64,000 nt of DNA from Lates calcarifer. Taxonomy: Eukaryota; Chordata; Actinopteri; Centropomidae. Location: contig NC_066852.1 of the NCBI RefSeq assembly GCF_001640805.2, positions 14,038,194 to 14,102,193 on the forward strand, given 5' to 3'. The notes below the pieces were generated by a model. The model saw only the letters and a list, made by a program, of their open reading frames with translations. It made no database searches and was not told where the DNA came from. How positions within the stretch are numbered: the stretch's first letter is position 1; every line of letters starts with the position of its first letter. Both the position numbers and the translations under genes were made by a program. This document shows, in pieces, positions 37,615 to 48,117 of the stretch.

Positions 37615-37998
37615 GCCTTATCTCTGTGAACAGCCAGAGCGTCCCCTTTTCTGCTAATGAAGGCAGCGAGATCCTTGACCTAGACGGGGACATGTATCTT
37701 GGAGGTTTACCTGAGGATCGTCAAGCCCTCATTCTCCCCCCCGAGGTGTGGACGGCCTCCCTTGGCCTCGGCTACGTGGGCTGCGTGAGGGACCTCTTCA
37801 TTGACGGGCAGAGCCGCAACCTGTGGAGGCTGGCGGAGGTTCAGGGCGCCACAGATGTCAGCAGCTTCTGCACCAGAGAAACTCATGTCAGGTGTGCCAG
37901 AGACACATGCGCCAACAGCGGACACTGCAGAGAAGGCTGGAACCGCCACATTTGTGACTGCAGTGGTACTGGCTACTTAGGTCGCAGCTGTGAGAAGG
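37615..37998 (+). CDS. nrxn2: nrxn2 coding exon 8: end of LNS3 and EGF2
   Basis: This 384-nt exon (phase 1-1) encodes residues 554-681. It opens [12 protein letters not shown], then [36 protein letters not shown] and FIDGQSRNL, closing LNS3. EGF2 follows at about residues 647-679 with six cysteines, including [19 protein letters not shown]. The donor is GTAAGA at 37999. Confidence 0.97.
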
Positions 37999-38862
37999 GT
38001 AAGAATTTCTGAGAAGGATGGAAGTGGATGGGGGGGATAAGTGACTTTCAATTGCTGCTGCAAAGCTTTTAACACACTTTGGCCAGTATTTTATTTATCA
38101 ACTCAGCTGCACAGTAGCTTTAAAGTGCCGGCACAGATGAAAAAAGAAGGTAGATACAAAGAAAATTCATTATCATGCCTTAATGTTCAAGCCTCCAAAC
38201 AATAATAACTTCATTTGCAATTGCAGTGCGATCACCTACATACTGTATAATGTCATATCGATTCAAATGTGAACCACACTGTCAGCTCAAAATAACCCCG
38301 CACATCCACAAAGCAGTTTAAGTGACTATGCACAGAAAAACAAAATTCAGTTGTTATTCATTTAAGCCATTCAGAAGTAAATTACAGCATTTCGTACAGT
38401 ATAGTGAATCATTAATGAAGTGTCAGTATCAAGAGGTTGCCAGTGCTATGCGTGTTCCATTAGAAATGCTGTGCTGCTTCAGCAGCATGATTCGGCCTGA
38501 ATCACACTGCATTTACCATGCAGATGGTTTTCTCACAGAGAGGCCAAATTACGCAGATCCATTGGCAGCTAATAGTATGAGGGATATATGAAAATCCCTC
38601 TTGTATTGCACTATGATGGGTATAAATCCTTCAGAAATTTGATTGCAGCTGCCGCTGTCTTCCCATGCTCCAGGCTGTTTCTGCCATCTGGTGTGGCTGA
38701 TGAAAACTGCAATCTAAAATTATATCATGCTGCACCTGAGATAAGCTCAAACAGAATTCAGATTTCATTCCATAAACGCCACTTTGTGTTTTTAATTTAG
38801 TGCTGTGATTGCCCCTCCGGGGTTCATTGTCTGCTAATGCTTCATGTTCCTGAAATCTACAG
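37999..38862 (+). other. nrxn2: nrxn2 intron 8
   Basis: This is an 864-nt phase-1 intron with no recognisable repeat or gene. The acceptor ATCTACAG is followed directly by exon 9. Confidence 0.85.
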
Positions 38863-39066
38863 AAGCCACCATGGTGAGCTATGACGGCAGCATGTATCTA
38901 AAGGTGGGGCTGCCAAGGACTCTGCACACAGAGGCCGAGGATGTGTCCCTGCGCTTCATGTCCCAGAGGGCCTTTGGGTTGCTGATGGCCACCACCTCTC
39001 AGCAGTCAGCGGACACCCTGCGTTTGGAGCTGGATGGAGGCAGAGTGAAACTCACTGTGAACCTGG
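38863..39066 (+). CDS. nrxn2: nrxn2 coding exon 9: start of LNS4
   Basis: This 204-nt exon (phase 1-1) encodes residues 682-749: [58 protein letters not shown] and VKLTVNL. It matches NRXN2 LNS4 closely. The exon ends one base into the codon where splice site 3 inserts: joining exon 10 makes that residue Asp, and joining exon 11 directly makes it Gly. The donor is GTAATG at 39067. Confidence 0.97.
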
Positions 39067-39337
39067 GTAATGCTGCTGCGGCAAATGCGAGCAGATAATA
39101 CCACTTGACCTTTCAGGACACATCACCTAGCTGGAGTTCTCATGATATTAGTTTTGTCTCAGACTCTCCCATACCCATCTTCATATACAATAACTACAGT
39201 TGCTTAAAAAAAGATAAGCATATACCATGGTTCTTTTGCATGTAGCTGTAATTAAAAAAAAACCAAAAAACTTGATCCTCATTTTTAAAGAACTATCATT
39301 AGGAGTTTGAACGTGTTTCATTTATGGATGGGGATTT

Positions 39338-39895
39338 AAAGAAATAGTTCAACCTTTTGGGAGATACACTTATTCCGTCTTTGGTAGAGAGTTAGAAAAA
39401 AATATTCACAGCCTACCACTGTCATGTCCTCCATGAAAAATAATGCTATAGTCAGCAGAAAGTTAGCTTAGCTTAGCACAAAGCTGGGAGAAAACAGCTA
39501 GCCAGGTTCTGTCAAATAGTGACAAAGTCTGCCTACCAGCACCTCTAAAGCTTACTAATTAACATGATATATCTTGTCTCTTGTGTAATCTGTACAATAA
39601 CTGAAGTGTAAAAATGATGTTGCTGTTTTATGAGGGTTTATTTGTCAGACTATTTTTTGGCCATGCAAAGCAACTTTCAGCTGGTTGCCTGGCAACTGCT
39701 CAAATCCACAAAGTAGTCTGACACGTAACCCCTCAATAAAACGGTGAACTGTTGTATTTACCTTTTTGTTGGGTGTTCTTGTTAGCTGGCTGCAGCTTCA
39801 TATTTAACAGACTGACATGAGTGATATTTATCTTCTCATCTAACTCTCCACCACAGAAAGCGAATAGTAGAGTATTTCCTCAAAAGTTTTGGTTT
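39338..39895. mobile_element. MITE with long terminal inverted repeats (family copy 1)
   Basis: The left end (about 39338-39470) and right end (about 39775-39895) are imperfect reverse complements over roughly 100 nt; for example GAGAGTTAG on the left pairs with CTAACTCTC on the right. The core contains GTTAGCTTAGCTTAGCACAAAG and CTGCCTACCAGCACCTC, typical of an abundant percomorph non-autonomous element. No transposase frame is present. Related copies are at about 1365-1710 and 2990-3210. Confidence 0.75.
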
Positions 39896-40011
39896 TCCAG
39901 CATTTACTATGGGTGGACTAAGGCTGGGCAATAAAAAAAAGTGTCACAATAACAATTCCCACAAAAACAATCTGATGGGTAATTTATGATAAATGTGTCT
40001 GTTCTGAGGAA

Positions 40012-40170
40012 CACAGGTAGCTCACCTGGTTTTGGCACGCACCATGTGTAAAGGCCGAGTCCTTGCTGTGGCGACTCAGGTTCAAATCCAGCTCGGACAT
40101 CCCCTCTGTCCCTGTCCCCTGCCATTCCTGTCTCTCTCCACTGTGACTAATAAAGCAGAAATGCCAAAAA
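40012..40170 (+). mobile_element. tRNA-derived SINE, sense
   Basis: This SINE has an A-box-like TAGCTCACCTGG at 40018-40029 and a perfect B box GGTTCAAATCC at 40079-40089, about 50 nt apart as in a pol III type 2 promoter. Its tail, AATAAAGCAGAAATGCC followed by A-rich sequence, resembles common teleost tRNA-SINEs. Confidence 0.8.
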
Positions 40171-40611
40171 AAGTAATCTTACGTCTATTCTGCATTTGGG
40201 TCAGCCCTCATTTGAACAGTCACCCTGTTTGGATACAGCACTACACCTCTGTAGTTGACAAGTGTAGAGCCAAAACAAATACAAATACAGCAGTACCAGT
40301 TTGCAATAGCCAGTATGTGTAGTGTAACATGTTGATCTTCTGTGTGATGTTCCTGTAAAAACATTGTTTCTGTCGCCCTGCTGAGGCATAAACGTTATTC
40401 CCGGCTGTTTGCAGAGAGAATCGAGTTATTGATTCAAAAATAAATGATAGGTTAGAAAACATGAAAAAATCTTTTTCTGAATACACCAAACTTCAAATTA
40501 AGAGGCACCCTGCGGAGTTTTCTTTTAAACAAACGAGGTATGTCCTTCCTCATTGATGGTATTAAATGTACATATCAAAAATGATCAGTATGAAAAAAAA
40601 AATCTCCTTTT

Positions 40612-40778
40612 TTTTATTATTGTTTTTGGACTTTTAGCTTTTATTAGATAGGACAGTAGCGAGTGACAGGAAACTGGGAGAGAAAGTAGGGGAATGACAT
40701 GCAGCAAAGGTCCGACCGGATTAGGAGTTGAACCGGGGTGCAGCTGCTCAGGCCTATGTGGTATGTGCCCTAACCTGA
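40612..40778 (-). mobile_element. tRNA-derived SINE, antisense
   Basis: The reverse complement carries a B box GGTTCAACTCC (40724-40734), a GCTGCATGTCATTCCCC body and an AATAAAAGC tail. It is the same general family as the sense copy 500 nt upstream, in opposite orientation. Confidence 0.75.
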
Positions 40779-40857
40779 GTAGGATTCTATTCTTGGCCAT
40801 ATCGCCCAGCCCTACTATACACAGTGCCATTATTTCTAAACCATTAGACCATTAACT

Positions 40858-41010
40858 TTATTTTTTATTGCTGTTATTGAAAAGTTTCCAGTTTTGAGGC
40901 AAACAGGAAACATAGGGAAAGAAGGGTTTGACTTGCTGGCAGAATCGAACCATGGATGTTCGTGGTTATATGTTGTGTGCCTAAACCATTTGGCTGCCAG
41001 GGTGCACCAA
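40858..41010 (-). mobile_element. tRNA-derived SINE remnant, antisense
   Basis: On the minus strand, GGTTCGATTC (40942-40951) is a B box. GGTGCACCCTGGCAGCC (about 40992-41008) lies where the tRNA 5' end and A box should be, and the other side ends in A/T-rich tail sequence. It is more decayed than its neighbours. Confidence 0.6.
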
Positions 41011-41059
41011 AATGTGTATATTTATACACCAGTAAGAGAACGGTCACCTGTTCCCATGT

Positions 41060-41086
41060 AAAAAAAAAACAAAAAAAAAAAAAAAA
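41060..41086 (+). repeat. poly(A) tract
   Basis: Two A runs are broken by one C, next to the antisense SINE remnant. It may be a retroposon-associated tract. Confidence 0.8.
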
Positions 41087-41172
41087 CACAAGATACCACA
41101 CCAACATCTAAAACTACAAAAACATAAAACTCAAGTGCCTTTTTAAGCAACTGTAGGTGTGTATGTATATTC

Positions 41173-41174
41173 TG

Positions 41175-41219
<45 letters not shown>

Positions 41220-41280
41220 TCTCCCTCTCTCCCTCTCCTTCTCCCTCCTCTCTCTCTCCCCTTCTCTCTCTTTCTCCCTT
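41173..41280 (+). repeat. CT-rich microsatellite / polypyrimidine tract
   Basis: About 108 nt are almost pure C and T, first as CT dinucleotides and then as CCCTCT variants. Tracts like this can bind PTB-type splicing factors in the RNA; any effect here is inference. Confidence 0.9.
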
Positions 41281-41512
41281 TCAGTTCATCCAATGGTCAG
41301 GTCCCATCTGACCGTCTCGGCTCTTTCAGCCCTTCAATGGCTTGTCTGCAGTTCAAGGAGAAGGCAGTCAGAGACCAGATCCGTCATTACGCTGAGATAT
41401 TACCACTTAGGCTGCTCCTGCTGTATGTGACCATTGTAGTTCCCTCCCCTCACATTTACTGGCCCGTCCAGTTTAGAGTCGCTTCACTGAACAGAGGGTG
41501 CCAGGGATGGAC

Positions 41513-41513
<1 letters not shown>

Positions 41514-41566
<53 letters not shown>

Positions 41567-41575
41567 ACACAGTCT
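41514..41575 (+). repeat. CA dinucleotide microsatellite
   Basis: This is a run of CA repeats with GC and GA interruptions near its 3' end, within intron 9. Frames reading Thr-His or Cys-Val across it are repeat artefacts. Confidence 0.93.
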
Positions 41576-42208
41576 TGCATACCTGCAGCAGAAAGTCCCT
41601 CTGGTCTCTGGCTGTCTGTATCCACTGCTCTGTGATGGTTGACAGCTTGAGAGCACTCCTCAGCTGCATGACTTACACCAGTATATTCATGTGCAGTCGG
41701 ATAAATTGGTTTCATTATTCAGAACATGGAAATGATGAGTGGGTGAATCCATTTTGAGGCCAAAAATGTGAATATTGCAGATGGATTTAGAAGGTATCAG
41801 CTGCTGTAGACATGAAAAAATGTTAGCAATGCATCACATTTGTGCTGTTGTCATTTCTCTCATGGTGTAAGGTTCGTTGCAGCTGCAGGTTGTGCAAATC
41901 GCCCCTTTCCTCTCTAGTTAACTTGGAAAATATATTACTAATATATTATTTATAAATTGTCAGGCCTGCAGAAGAAGCAGGAGACAGCATCATGTCAGTT
42001 AACAGCAATTTAAGAGTGAAGTTCAAGGTTTGGGCTGTTGAGTAGAGGTTCATTGGTACAAACTTATTAAATTACATATTTTGTAGATTTCAGTGAAATT
42101 AATCAATCACCTTAATGTCTGCATCACTTATGAATGTACGGAGACTGTCCTAAACACAATACTGCTATATAACACACTTTTAGAATATGATGAGAAGCTA
42201 TCTGTCTC

Positions 42209-42229
42209 AAAAAAAAAAAAAAAAAAAAA
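42209..42229 (+). repeat. poly(A) run
   Basis: This is an uninterrupted run of 21 A residues. It may be the tail of a decayed retroposon, but I recognise no element upstream. Confidence 0.85.
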
Positions 42230-42949
42230 CTGAGATGATTAGATCCAAGAGTAAACTAGTCATTGCAAATTCTGCCTAATTTCCATAATTGCCTTAACTT
42301 AAGTGCCGTTGTTCAGTAGCCACTCACACCTGCTCTTTGCAGTACAATCATTGTGCTCCTTTGGGTGATAAGCTATAAGATTTTTTTTTCACTCTCTTTC
42401 AAATGTTGAAGTTTTCATTTATTATCTCCACACGAGACGCTCAGATCTGGCACAGGTTCCATTTTCCATTTTTGTTATCTGTATCAATTTTCCTCACAGC
42501 AGTACATGTTTGCTGAATTATCCCAAAGCACATGTCAGTAAAATTGTCAGTCGTGGTATCTGAAACTGTCAAATTTGTTCGCCGATGCTGAATCTAAGCA
42601 GCCGTACCAGAGCCCGATACCGGTGCTAAAAATAAATACTGGTGCACCTCTACTTTTATGGTCAATAAAGCTCTTATTGATCCCAGCTTTGATCTGGTCT
42701 GTTGTCCTTCCAGCAGTGCCAGACGCATGCTGAGGTTTTCCTTCTCACCCAGTGTTCCTTTTTCTAATCTTATGTACACTACGGGGGAGGAAAGTGGCGG
42801 TTTAGACTCTCGAGGCTGTCCCCGGATGGTGGGCTCTGAAAAGCACTGAACTGTCTGCAGAATGTACCTTGAAGGATGTGAAATATTCTCCTCTTTTGTG
42901 CTGTTCTTTTTTTCTTTTAATCTCACCATCTCACTCTCTCTCTCACCAG

Positions 42950-42976
42950 ATTGTATCAGGATAGACTGTAATCTCA
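42950..42976 (+). CDS. nrxn2: nrxn2 coding exon 10: splice site 3 microexon, 27 nt
   Basis: This 27-nt exon sits between a long pyrimidine tract ending CTCACCAG and a consensus GTAAGT donor. In phase 1 it encodes DCIRIDCNL (residues 750-758), almost identical to the DCIRINCNS of NRXN1, and leaves phase 1. Inclusion gives VNL-DCIRIDCNLS-KGPET; skipping gives VNL-G-KGPET, the known SS3-minus junction. The insert adds two cysteines to an LNS4 loop. Its location next to a SINE- and microsatellite-rich intron may matter for its regulation. Confidence 0.95.
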
Positions 42977-45262
42977 GTAAGTGTCTCCTATGATTATTTA
43001 CTGTAACATGATTTAGAGAACATGCACTGTGGTGTAATCATATGCCTCTTGCTCTATTCCCTTATGAAACGGAACATAATTCATTTATTCTGCCCCACAA
43101 TTCCCCTTGTTTACTGTTGCTTTTATCCTGCTCATAAGCATCATTACAAAGATAAGAACAAGAATGAGACTTCACTGTGGCAAACATTTGGTTGAATATA
43201 ATTGCATCCTTTTTCTCTGTGCTCATGAAATGCACATTTTCGCAACAATTTAAATTACACATTGTCTCATTATTGGAATGTAATAATGTTGTAATCAAAT
43301 GCAGCTAAATTTGATGTGCAGTAGTCTGCTGTTGTGCTGCCAATAAGTCTATCATCCACTTGCCGGCGAATAACTTAGCCGATAATGGAGCAGAGTTCAA
43401 GTACAATCAGCAATTATCTGCAGGGAGGAAAGCGGAGCTCAGTCTCAGTTTAGAGGAAAATTAGATTTTGTCACTGGGTGATCACACTCACACTCACAGT
43501 GACAGAGCTGAGATTAAGGTTAAGGTTAAAGTGATATCTGATCAATAGAAGAGTATGAGACAAGGCTGTCAGCTACCAATCATGAGCCTGTTTGTGATTA
43601 GTGAGAGAGTACAGTTTGTTGCAGCCAATTCTTCATATTTTAGGAGATGAACTGAGCATTCTCTTTAAGGAAATTAAATCACCAGATGTCAGATTTTTCA
43701 GAGGAATCTTTGAATACATCTTTGAATATGCAATGCAGATGAAATGCAGATTGAATAAGCTATATAAATGTATCAAATGTCTGAAATCCTTCAATATGAA
43801 AAGTGACTTAATACAAACACAAGTCAAGAGCATCAATCAAATACATTTTCGTGAACCATGGAGGATTTAAATGTGCAAATATAATTTCATTGATTAAAAG
43901 GCAGATGAATGCCACCGGCAGATCTTCCTCTATATTATTAGAATTGATTTTCTGGTGTCCTGTACTCCTGTGAAATGGATTGGCACTTTAGGCTGTGGCG
44001 TGATGATGTCGGAATTTGTGATGCAGATTGTTGCTCTCACCTGATAGTGAGAGACAGGCAATTTAAGTTTTGGTTCAGACCAGAGCGGTGAGAGAAATAG
44101 ATAAAAGCTATTGCCAGTGGAGAGGTGAACGGCTCTCTGATATAGATCATCCAATACAGAAGAGGCTTATGAATGCTTATAAAAGTTATCACTATAATCG
44201 AGTGCCGGCTGAAAGCTTGTTTCCACCCCTCATGTATGAATAATTCCTGGCTTCTCTAAAAGAAAGCATTTAACTGTTAATTTCCCATTTTTCCGTGATT
44301 TATAGAGCTGCCTGTATATTAGTCATTAGATTGCATTTACGATCACCTGAGATGAAGGGAGCCCAGTGCAACAGCTGTTTATGTACTCTCAGACACATTT
44401 TGATATTACGCGTGTACAATGGAGAAATCAATAACACTCAGTCTGTGCTGTAATTTTGTCTCATGTTAATCTATTGATCTGAGGCTCAGATTTAAAGACT
44501 GCATAGCAACAGGGACGCTTTAACTGTTGCAACAGATTTACAACACATGTATTAGCCTAGGCGGCGGTCCATTGTTTTGAACGGATTACACTGTTTGTCT
44601 CTGATCAAGGTAAGTAGTGAGTGTGCATTCATGTTTGTGTGGACGGTAAAAAAGAAATGAGATGTGCAAGTACTGTCTCTGTAAACTAGCTCAATAATCC
44701 ACCTGCAGGAGAACAATTCATAGCCACTTTAAATGGTTTATCATGCACATTAGAGAGTAAAATATGCAGATGCATAATTATGCAAATAGCAAAGATAAGA
44801 AATGTATTGAACATGGCCTGTGAATGAAAGGCTGTATATCCTTTATCTCTCCAGATATCTGCTCAACACATTGCTTTCTCTACCACCAGATGGCATTGTA
44901 CCATCATGCACTGCCCACAGAAAATGCATACTGTATGTGCACTTGTCTCTGTGTGTAAAATTTATCATCTTCCTGATCAATTATACAATATATCTATGCT
45001 ACACCAGTGACCTCTGAAGAGATTAATACTGCAGATGAGATGATGGAGGGTTCGTTAATGGATTTTATGGTTGATGACAGAAAATGGAGCCAAATTTTAA
45101 ATTGCAGAATTATCTGCCTAAGTGATTTAGACAATCACCATTTAGTGAGTGCCATCATTGGGGTGAATTACTGTTTGCACCGTTTAGTGATTTGTGAATT
45201 TTAGGATCAGCTTACAGCTTGATTACAGGATTGAGAAGTCAGATTTCTTAGGTGAGGTTTTT

Positions 45263-45298
45263 CTGTGTGTGTGTGTGTGTGTGTGCGTGTGTGTGTGT
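45263..45298 (+). repeat. GT dinucleotide microsatellite
   Basis: This is a GT run with one GC interruption, inside intron 10. Frames reading Val-Cys or His-Thr across it are artefacts. Confidence 0.92.
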
Positions 45299-46017
45299 AG
45301 CTGATTTTCTGAAGGAATCAAAGAGACAGCCCATCTGCAGCAGCTGCTTGGAAGCTGTCCACAACTGGATCCACTGTGGGAGGGTAATAGCTGTAAGAAC
45401 AAATGTTGCTGCAGTGCTCTTGAGTAATTCTCAGGAATCTGGGGAATAATGGTACACAGCACACTTTGAAATGAGGCATTTGTTCTGCAAAATTACAGGA
45501 ATTACCATAACATGCTTTGATTAACATGCACACCCTGCATTCAAAGTCTCAGCTCACCCATAATGCTGACCTGTATAACTGCATCATGCCTTTGAAGTTA
45601 TCCTTGTTTGAAAATGTTAATCAAATTCATTTTCAACTCAGGATCAAACCTGACAAAATAGACCCTTTACATGTGCGCTTTTGCTCTCGAGCCTCTAGAA
45701 GCTGAGCTTGTGAATTAAAGGATCTTTGAATAGAGCCCACATTTCAAAGGGTTCACAGACAGATGTGTGTGTTTGAATACATATTATATTCCACCATTTT
45801 ACTACCCTCTGCACTCGGTGATAGAGGTACTACGCCGATATAAGCACAGTGCGCAGTTTTACTGCGTGTGCTTCATCGATATATATGACCCCACTTTCAA
45901 ATGAAAAGCTAGTTCAGTAATTACTGCGATCAATTCTTCCGACGTTAACCACAATGGACCTTGACAGACAATGATGCTGTTAGAGATGCAGGTGTCTTAC
46001 ATCAGTGGTAGCTAATG

Positions 46018-46165
46018 TAGTTGTCATTACTGGATCCGTACCAGAAACCCAATTTGTTCTACACGTGCAAAACTGCATCTACTTCCTGACATTGCTACAC
46101 TAACCCTCGCGCATGTCTAGAACAAATCGCGTTTCTGGTACAGATCAGGTAGCGACAGTAGCCTC
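46018..46165. repeat. foldback inverted repeat, possible MITE remnant
   Basis: The left arm contains GTACCAGAAAC and ATTTGTTCT; the right arm contains AGAACAAAT and GTTTCTGGTAC in mirror order. With mismatches, the arms extend outward through TGTCATTACTGGATC on the left and GATCAGGTAGCGACA on the right. The spacer is about 50 nt. No target-site duplication is certain. Confidence 0.7.
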
Positions 46166-46207
46166 TAGCCTTTAGCCTCAAAGAAGAGATAAGGCTAAAG
46201 GCTAGAG
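46163..46207. repeat. perfect 16-bp stem-loop
   Basis: CTCTAGCCTTTAGCCT (46163-46178) is exactly reverse-complementary to AGGCTAAAGGCTAGAG (46192-46207), with a 13-nt spacer. It directly abuts the foldback repeat at 46018-46165. Confidence 0.9.
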
Positions 46208-47527
46208 CCTCTAATGTCAGACCCTAAAACCTCAGACCCTTTCTTTTTTATTTAAATCTTATGTCTTCACCCCCAGCTGATGCAGACTCAAGTAACATCA
46301 CTTGAGGCAATTTATTAGACTTTGCCCAGCTCCTTCTGCAGCCACAAAAGGCTTTATGTGACTTTTTTCACATGTGCCTAAATGCTCCACAGCAACTGTA
46401 AACAGACTTTTATGTGTAAAATCACAGGAGTTGAATGTGTCTCTGAGACTGAGAAATATACATTGATGTTTACCCAGACACAATAAAACACAAGAAAATC
46501 CTTCACTTTCCTCACAAGAATTCTCCCCTCTGTTTTCTGTGTTGGTATTAGGATGTTTGGTTTAGATGTAGACATCAGATATCAGGGAAGCTTCCCTCTA
46601 AGAAGCACAGATAGTCCCTACTTTCCAGCATCCTGCTATGTCCTCTTTCATTACAGCAAATCTTGTCTGTACCAGAGTTTTCATGACAGATTTACAAGGT
46701 AAACATTTCTGTTTTTGTGTTGGACAATATTCCAGTCAGTGGTTTGTTTTTCATTACCCAAGTAAATCCATCAAATATAGAGGGAGCAGTATGTGACATG
46801 ATTGATCTGCCTGGCGTGCATAGTCGATATTCAGCAGGTGGATGGTGGTTATCATTCGGTGCCCTGTAAAGGCACTTGATATGCAGCCCCTGAACAAAAT
46901 CTCCAGTCGCAGTTTTATTTCCCCGAGGATGAAACAGTGAAGTGTTCGGAAACCCGTTGATGTTTTCCATTTATTGCCCTCTGTACGTCCCCTGTAATTC
47001 TCCTGCACCCTGAGCTCAATTAGACAGACAAACCCCTAAAGGCGCAGTCAGCTTAGGCATGGCCAATTAGTTTCCCAAGCGATGTCAGAACTCCTTTGAA
47101 CTGCCGTGTCGGCCTGTTGCATAGGCACTGATTCGGAATGACGGTGCTGCAGTGGCAAGCTTCTGCACTGTGACCTATTTTGAAACCAGCAAAAAAAGGC
47201 AGAGGATAGTGCAGAAATGCTGAAACTTAAAGCTGTATGTTTGAGCTAAGCCTCTAGATAATAGCAAACATAATTCCCCAGTAGACATCAATCAAATACC
47301 CCTGTAAAGAGAGCCTGCGTCATGCTATTCCGTAAACTACTCTATGCATTCAGTCTCTTAGAATAGGAGCTAGGTAAATGTTGATGGCTGTGTGCGTGAG
47401 TGATTCTGTAAGAGAATTAATGTATGCACCCTGAGGAGAGAGTGCTTCTCATTTAGAGAGCTTCGTGTGGAAAAAGTGTACTGAGCTGATTTGGTATGAT
47501 TGTCACTTGATGCTTTTCTCCTCTTAG

Positions 47528-47647
47528 GCAAGGGACCAGAGACACTCCTGGTAGGCGAGAAGCTGAATGACAATGAGTGGCACACAGTGAATGTGGTGCG
47601 GCGTGGGAAGAACTTACAGCTCTCTGTGGACAATGTGACCGTGGAAG
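47528..47647 (+). CDS. nrxn2: nrxn2 coding exon 11: middle of LNS4
   Basis: This 120-nt exon (phase 1-1) encodes residues 759-798. It reads [20 protein letters not shown] and then [25 protein letters not shown] is the NRXN2 form at this place. The first residue is Ser when SS3 is included and Gly when it is skipped. The donor is GTACAT at 47648. Confidence 0.97.
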
Positions 47648-47735
47648 GTACATTAGGAATGAAGGAGCTTTAGAGTAGCGAAGGTACAGATATTGAGAGG
47701 CTTTTGCAATTTAAGCTGCATGTTTTGCTCCCCAG

Positions 47736-48117
47736 GCCACATGACCGGCGCCCACACCCGCCTGGAGTTCAACAACATCGAGACGGGGATCATGACAGAG
47801 CGCCGTTTCATCTCTGTGATGCCTTCCAACTTCATCGGCCATTTACAGGCTCTCTCCTTCAATGGCATGCTCTATCTGGACCAGTGCAAGAATGGAGACA
47901 TCTCTTACTGCGAGCTTAATGCTCGATTTGGCATGAGGCACATTGTGGCCAATCCTGTCATTTTTGTCACCCAGGCCAGCTATTTGGCCTTCTCTACCTT
48001 GCAGGCCTACGCCTCCATGCACCTTTTCTTCCAGTTCAAGACCACCAGTCCGGATGGCCTGATACTTTACAATTCTGGAGATGGAAGTGACTTCATTGTG
48101 GTGGAGCTGGTCAAAGG
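47736..48117 (+). CDS. nrxn2: nrxn2 coding exon 12: end of LNS4, start of LNS5
   Basis: This 382-nt exon (in phase 1, out phase 2) encodes residues 799-925. [40 protein letters not shown] and [19 protein letters not shown] close LNS4. [39 protein letters not shown] and IVVELVKG open LNS5. The preceding intron is only 88 nt (47648-47735), by far the shortest in the window. The donor is GTAAGT at 48118. Confidence 0.97.

Larger units (their letters stand above)
39067..42949 (+). other. nrxn2: nrxn2 intron 9, upstream of the splice site 3 microexon
   Basis: This 3,883-nt intron is the most repeat-dense part of the gene. It holds a MITE with long inverted ends (39338-39895), three tRNA-derived SINEs (one sense, two antisense, 40012-41010), an A-rich tract, a CT tract (41173-41280), a CA microsatellite (41514-41575) and a poly(A) run (42209-42229). 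Its 3' end is a long pyrimidine tract before the SS3 acceptor. Confidence 0.85.
42977..47527 (+). other. nrxn2: nrxn2 intron 10
   Basis: This 4,551-nt intron follows the SS3 microexon. It contains a GT microsatellite (45263-45298) and a cluster of inverted repeats (about 45840-46207). No other exon or gene was recognised. The acceptor is TTTTCTCCTCTTAG. Confidence 0.8.

Noticed and set aside
41157..41642. 161-codon frame rich in Leu-Ser and Thr-His.
   Set aside because: It is translation of the CT and CA microsatellites; the part between has no domain homology that I can see.
41456..41715. Minus-strand Cys-Val repeat frames.
   Set aside because: Artefact of the CA microsatellite read in the other direction.
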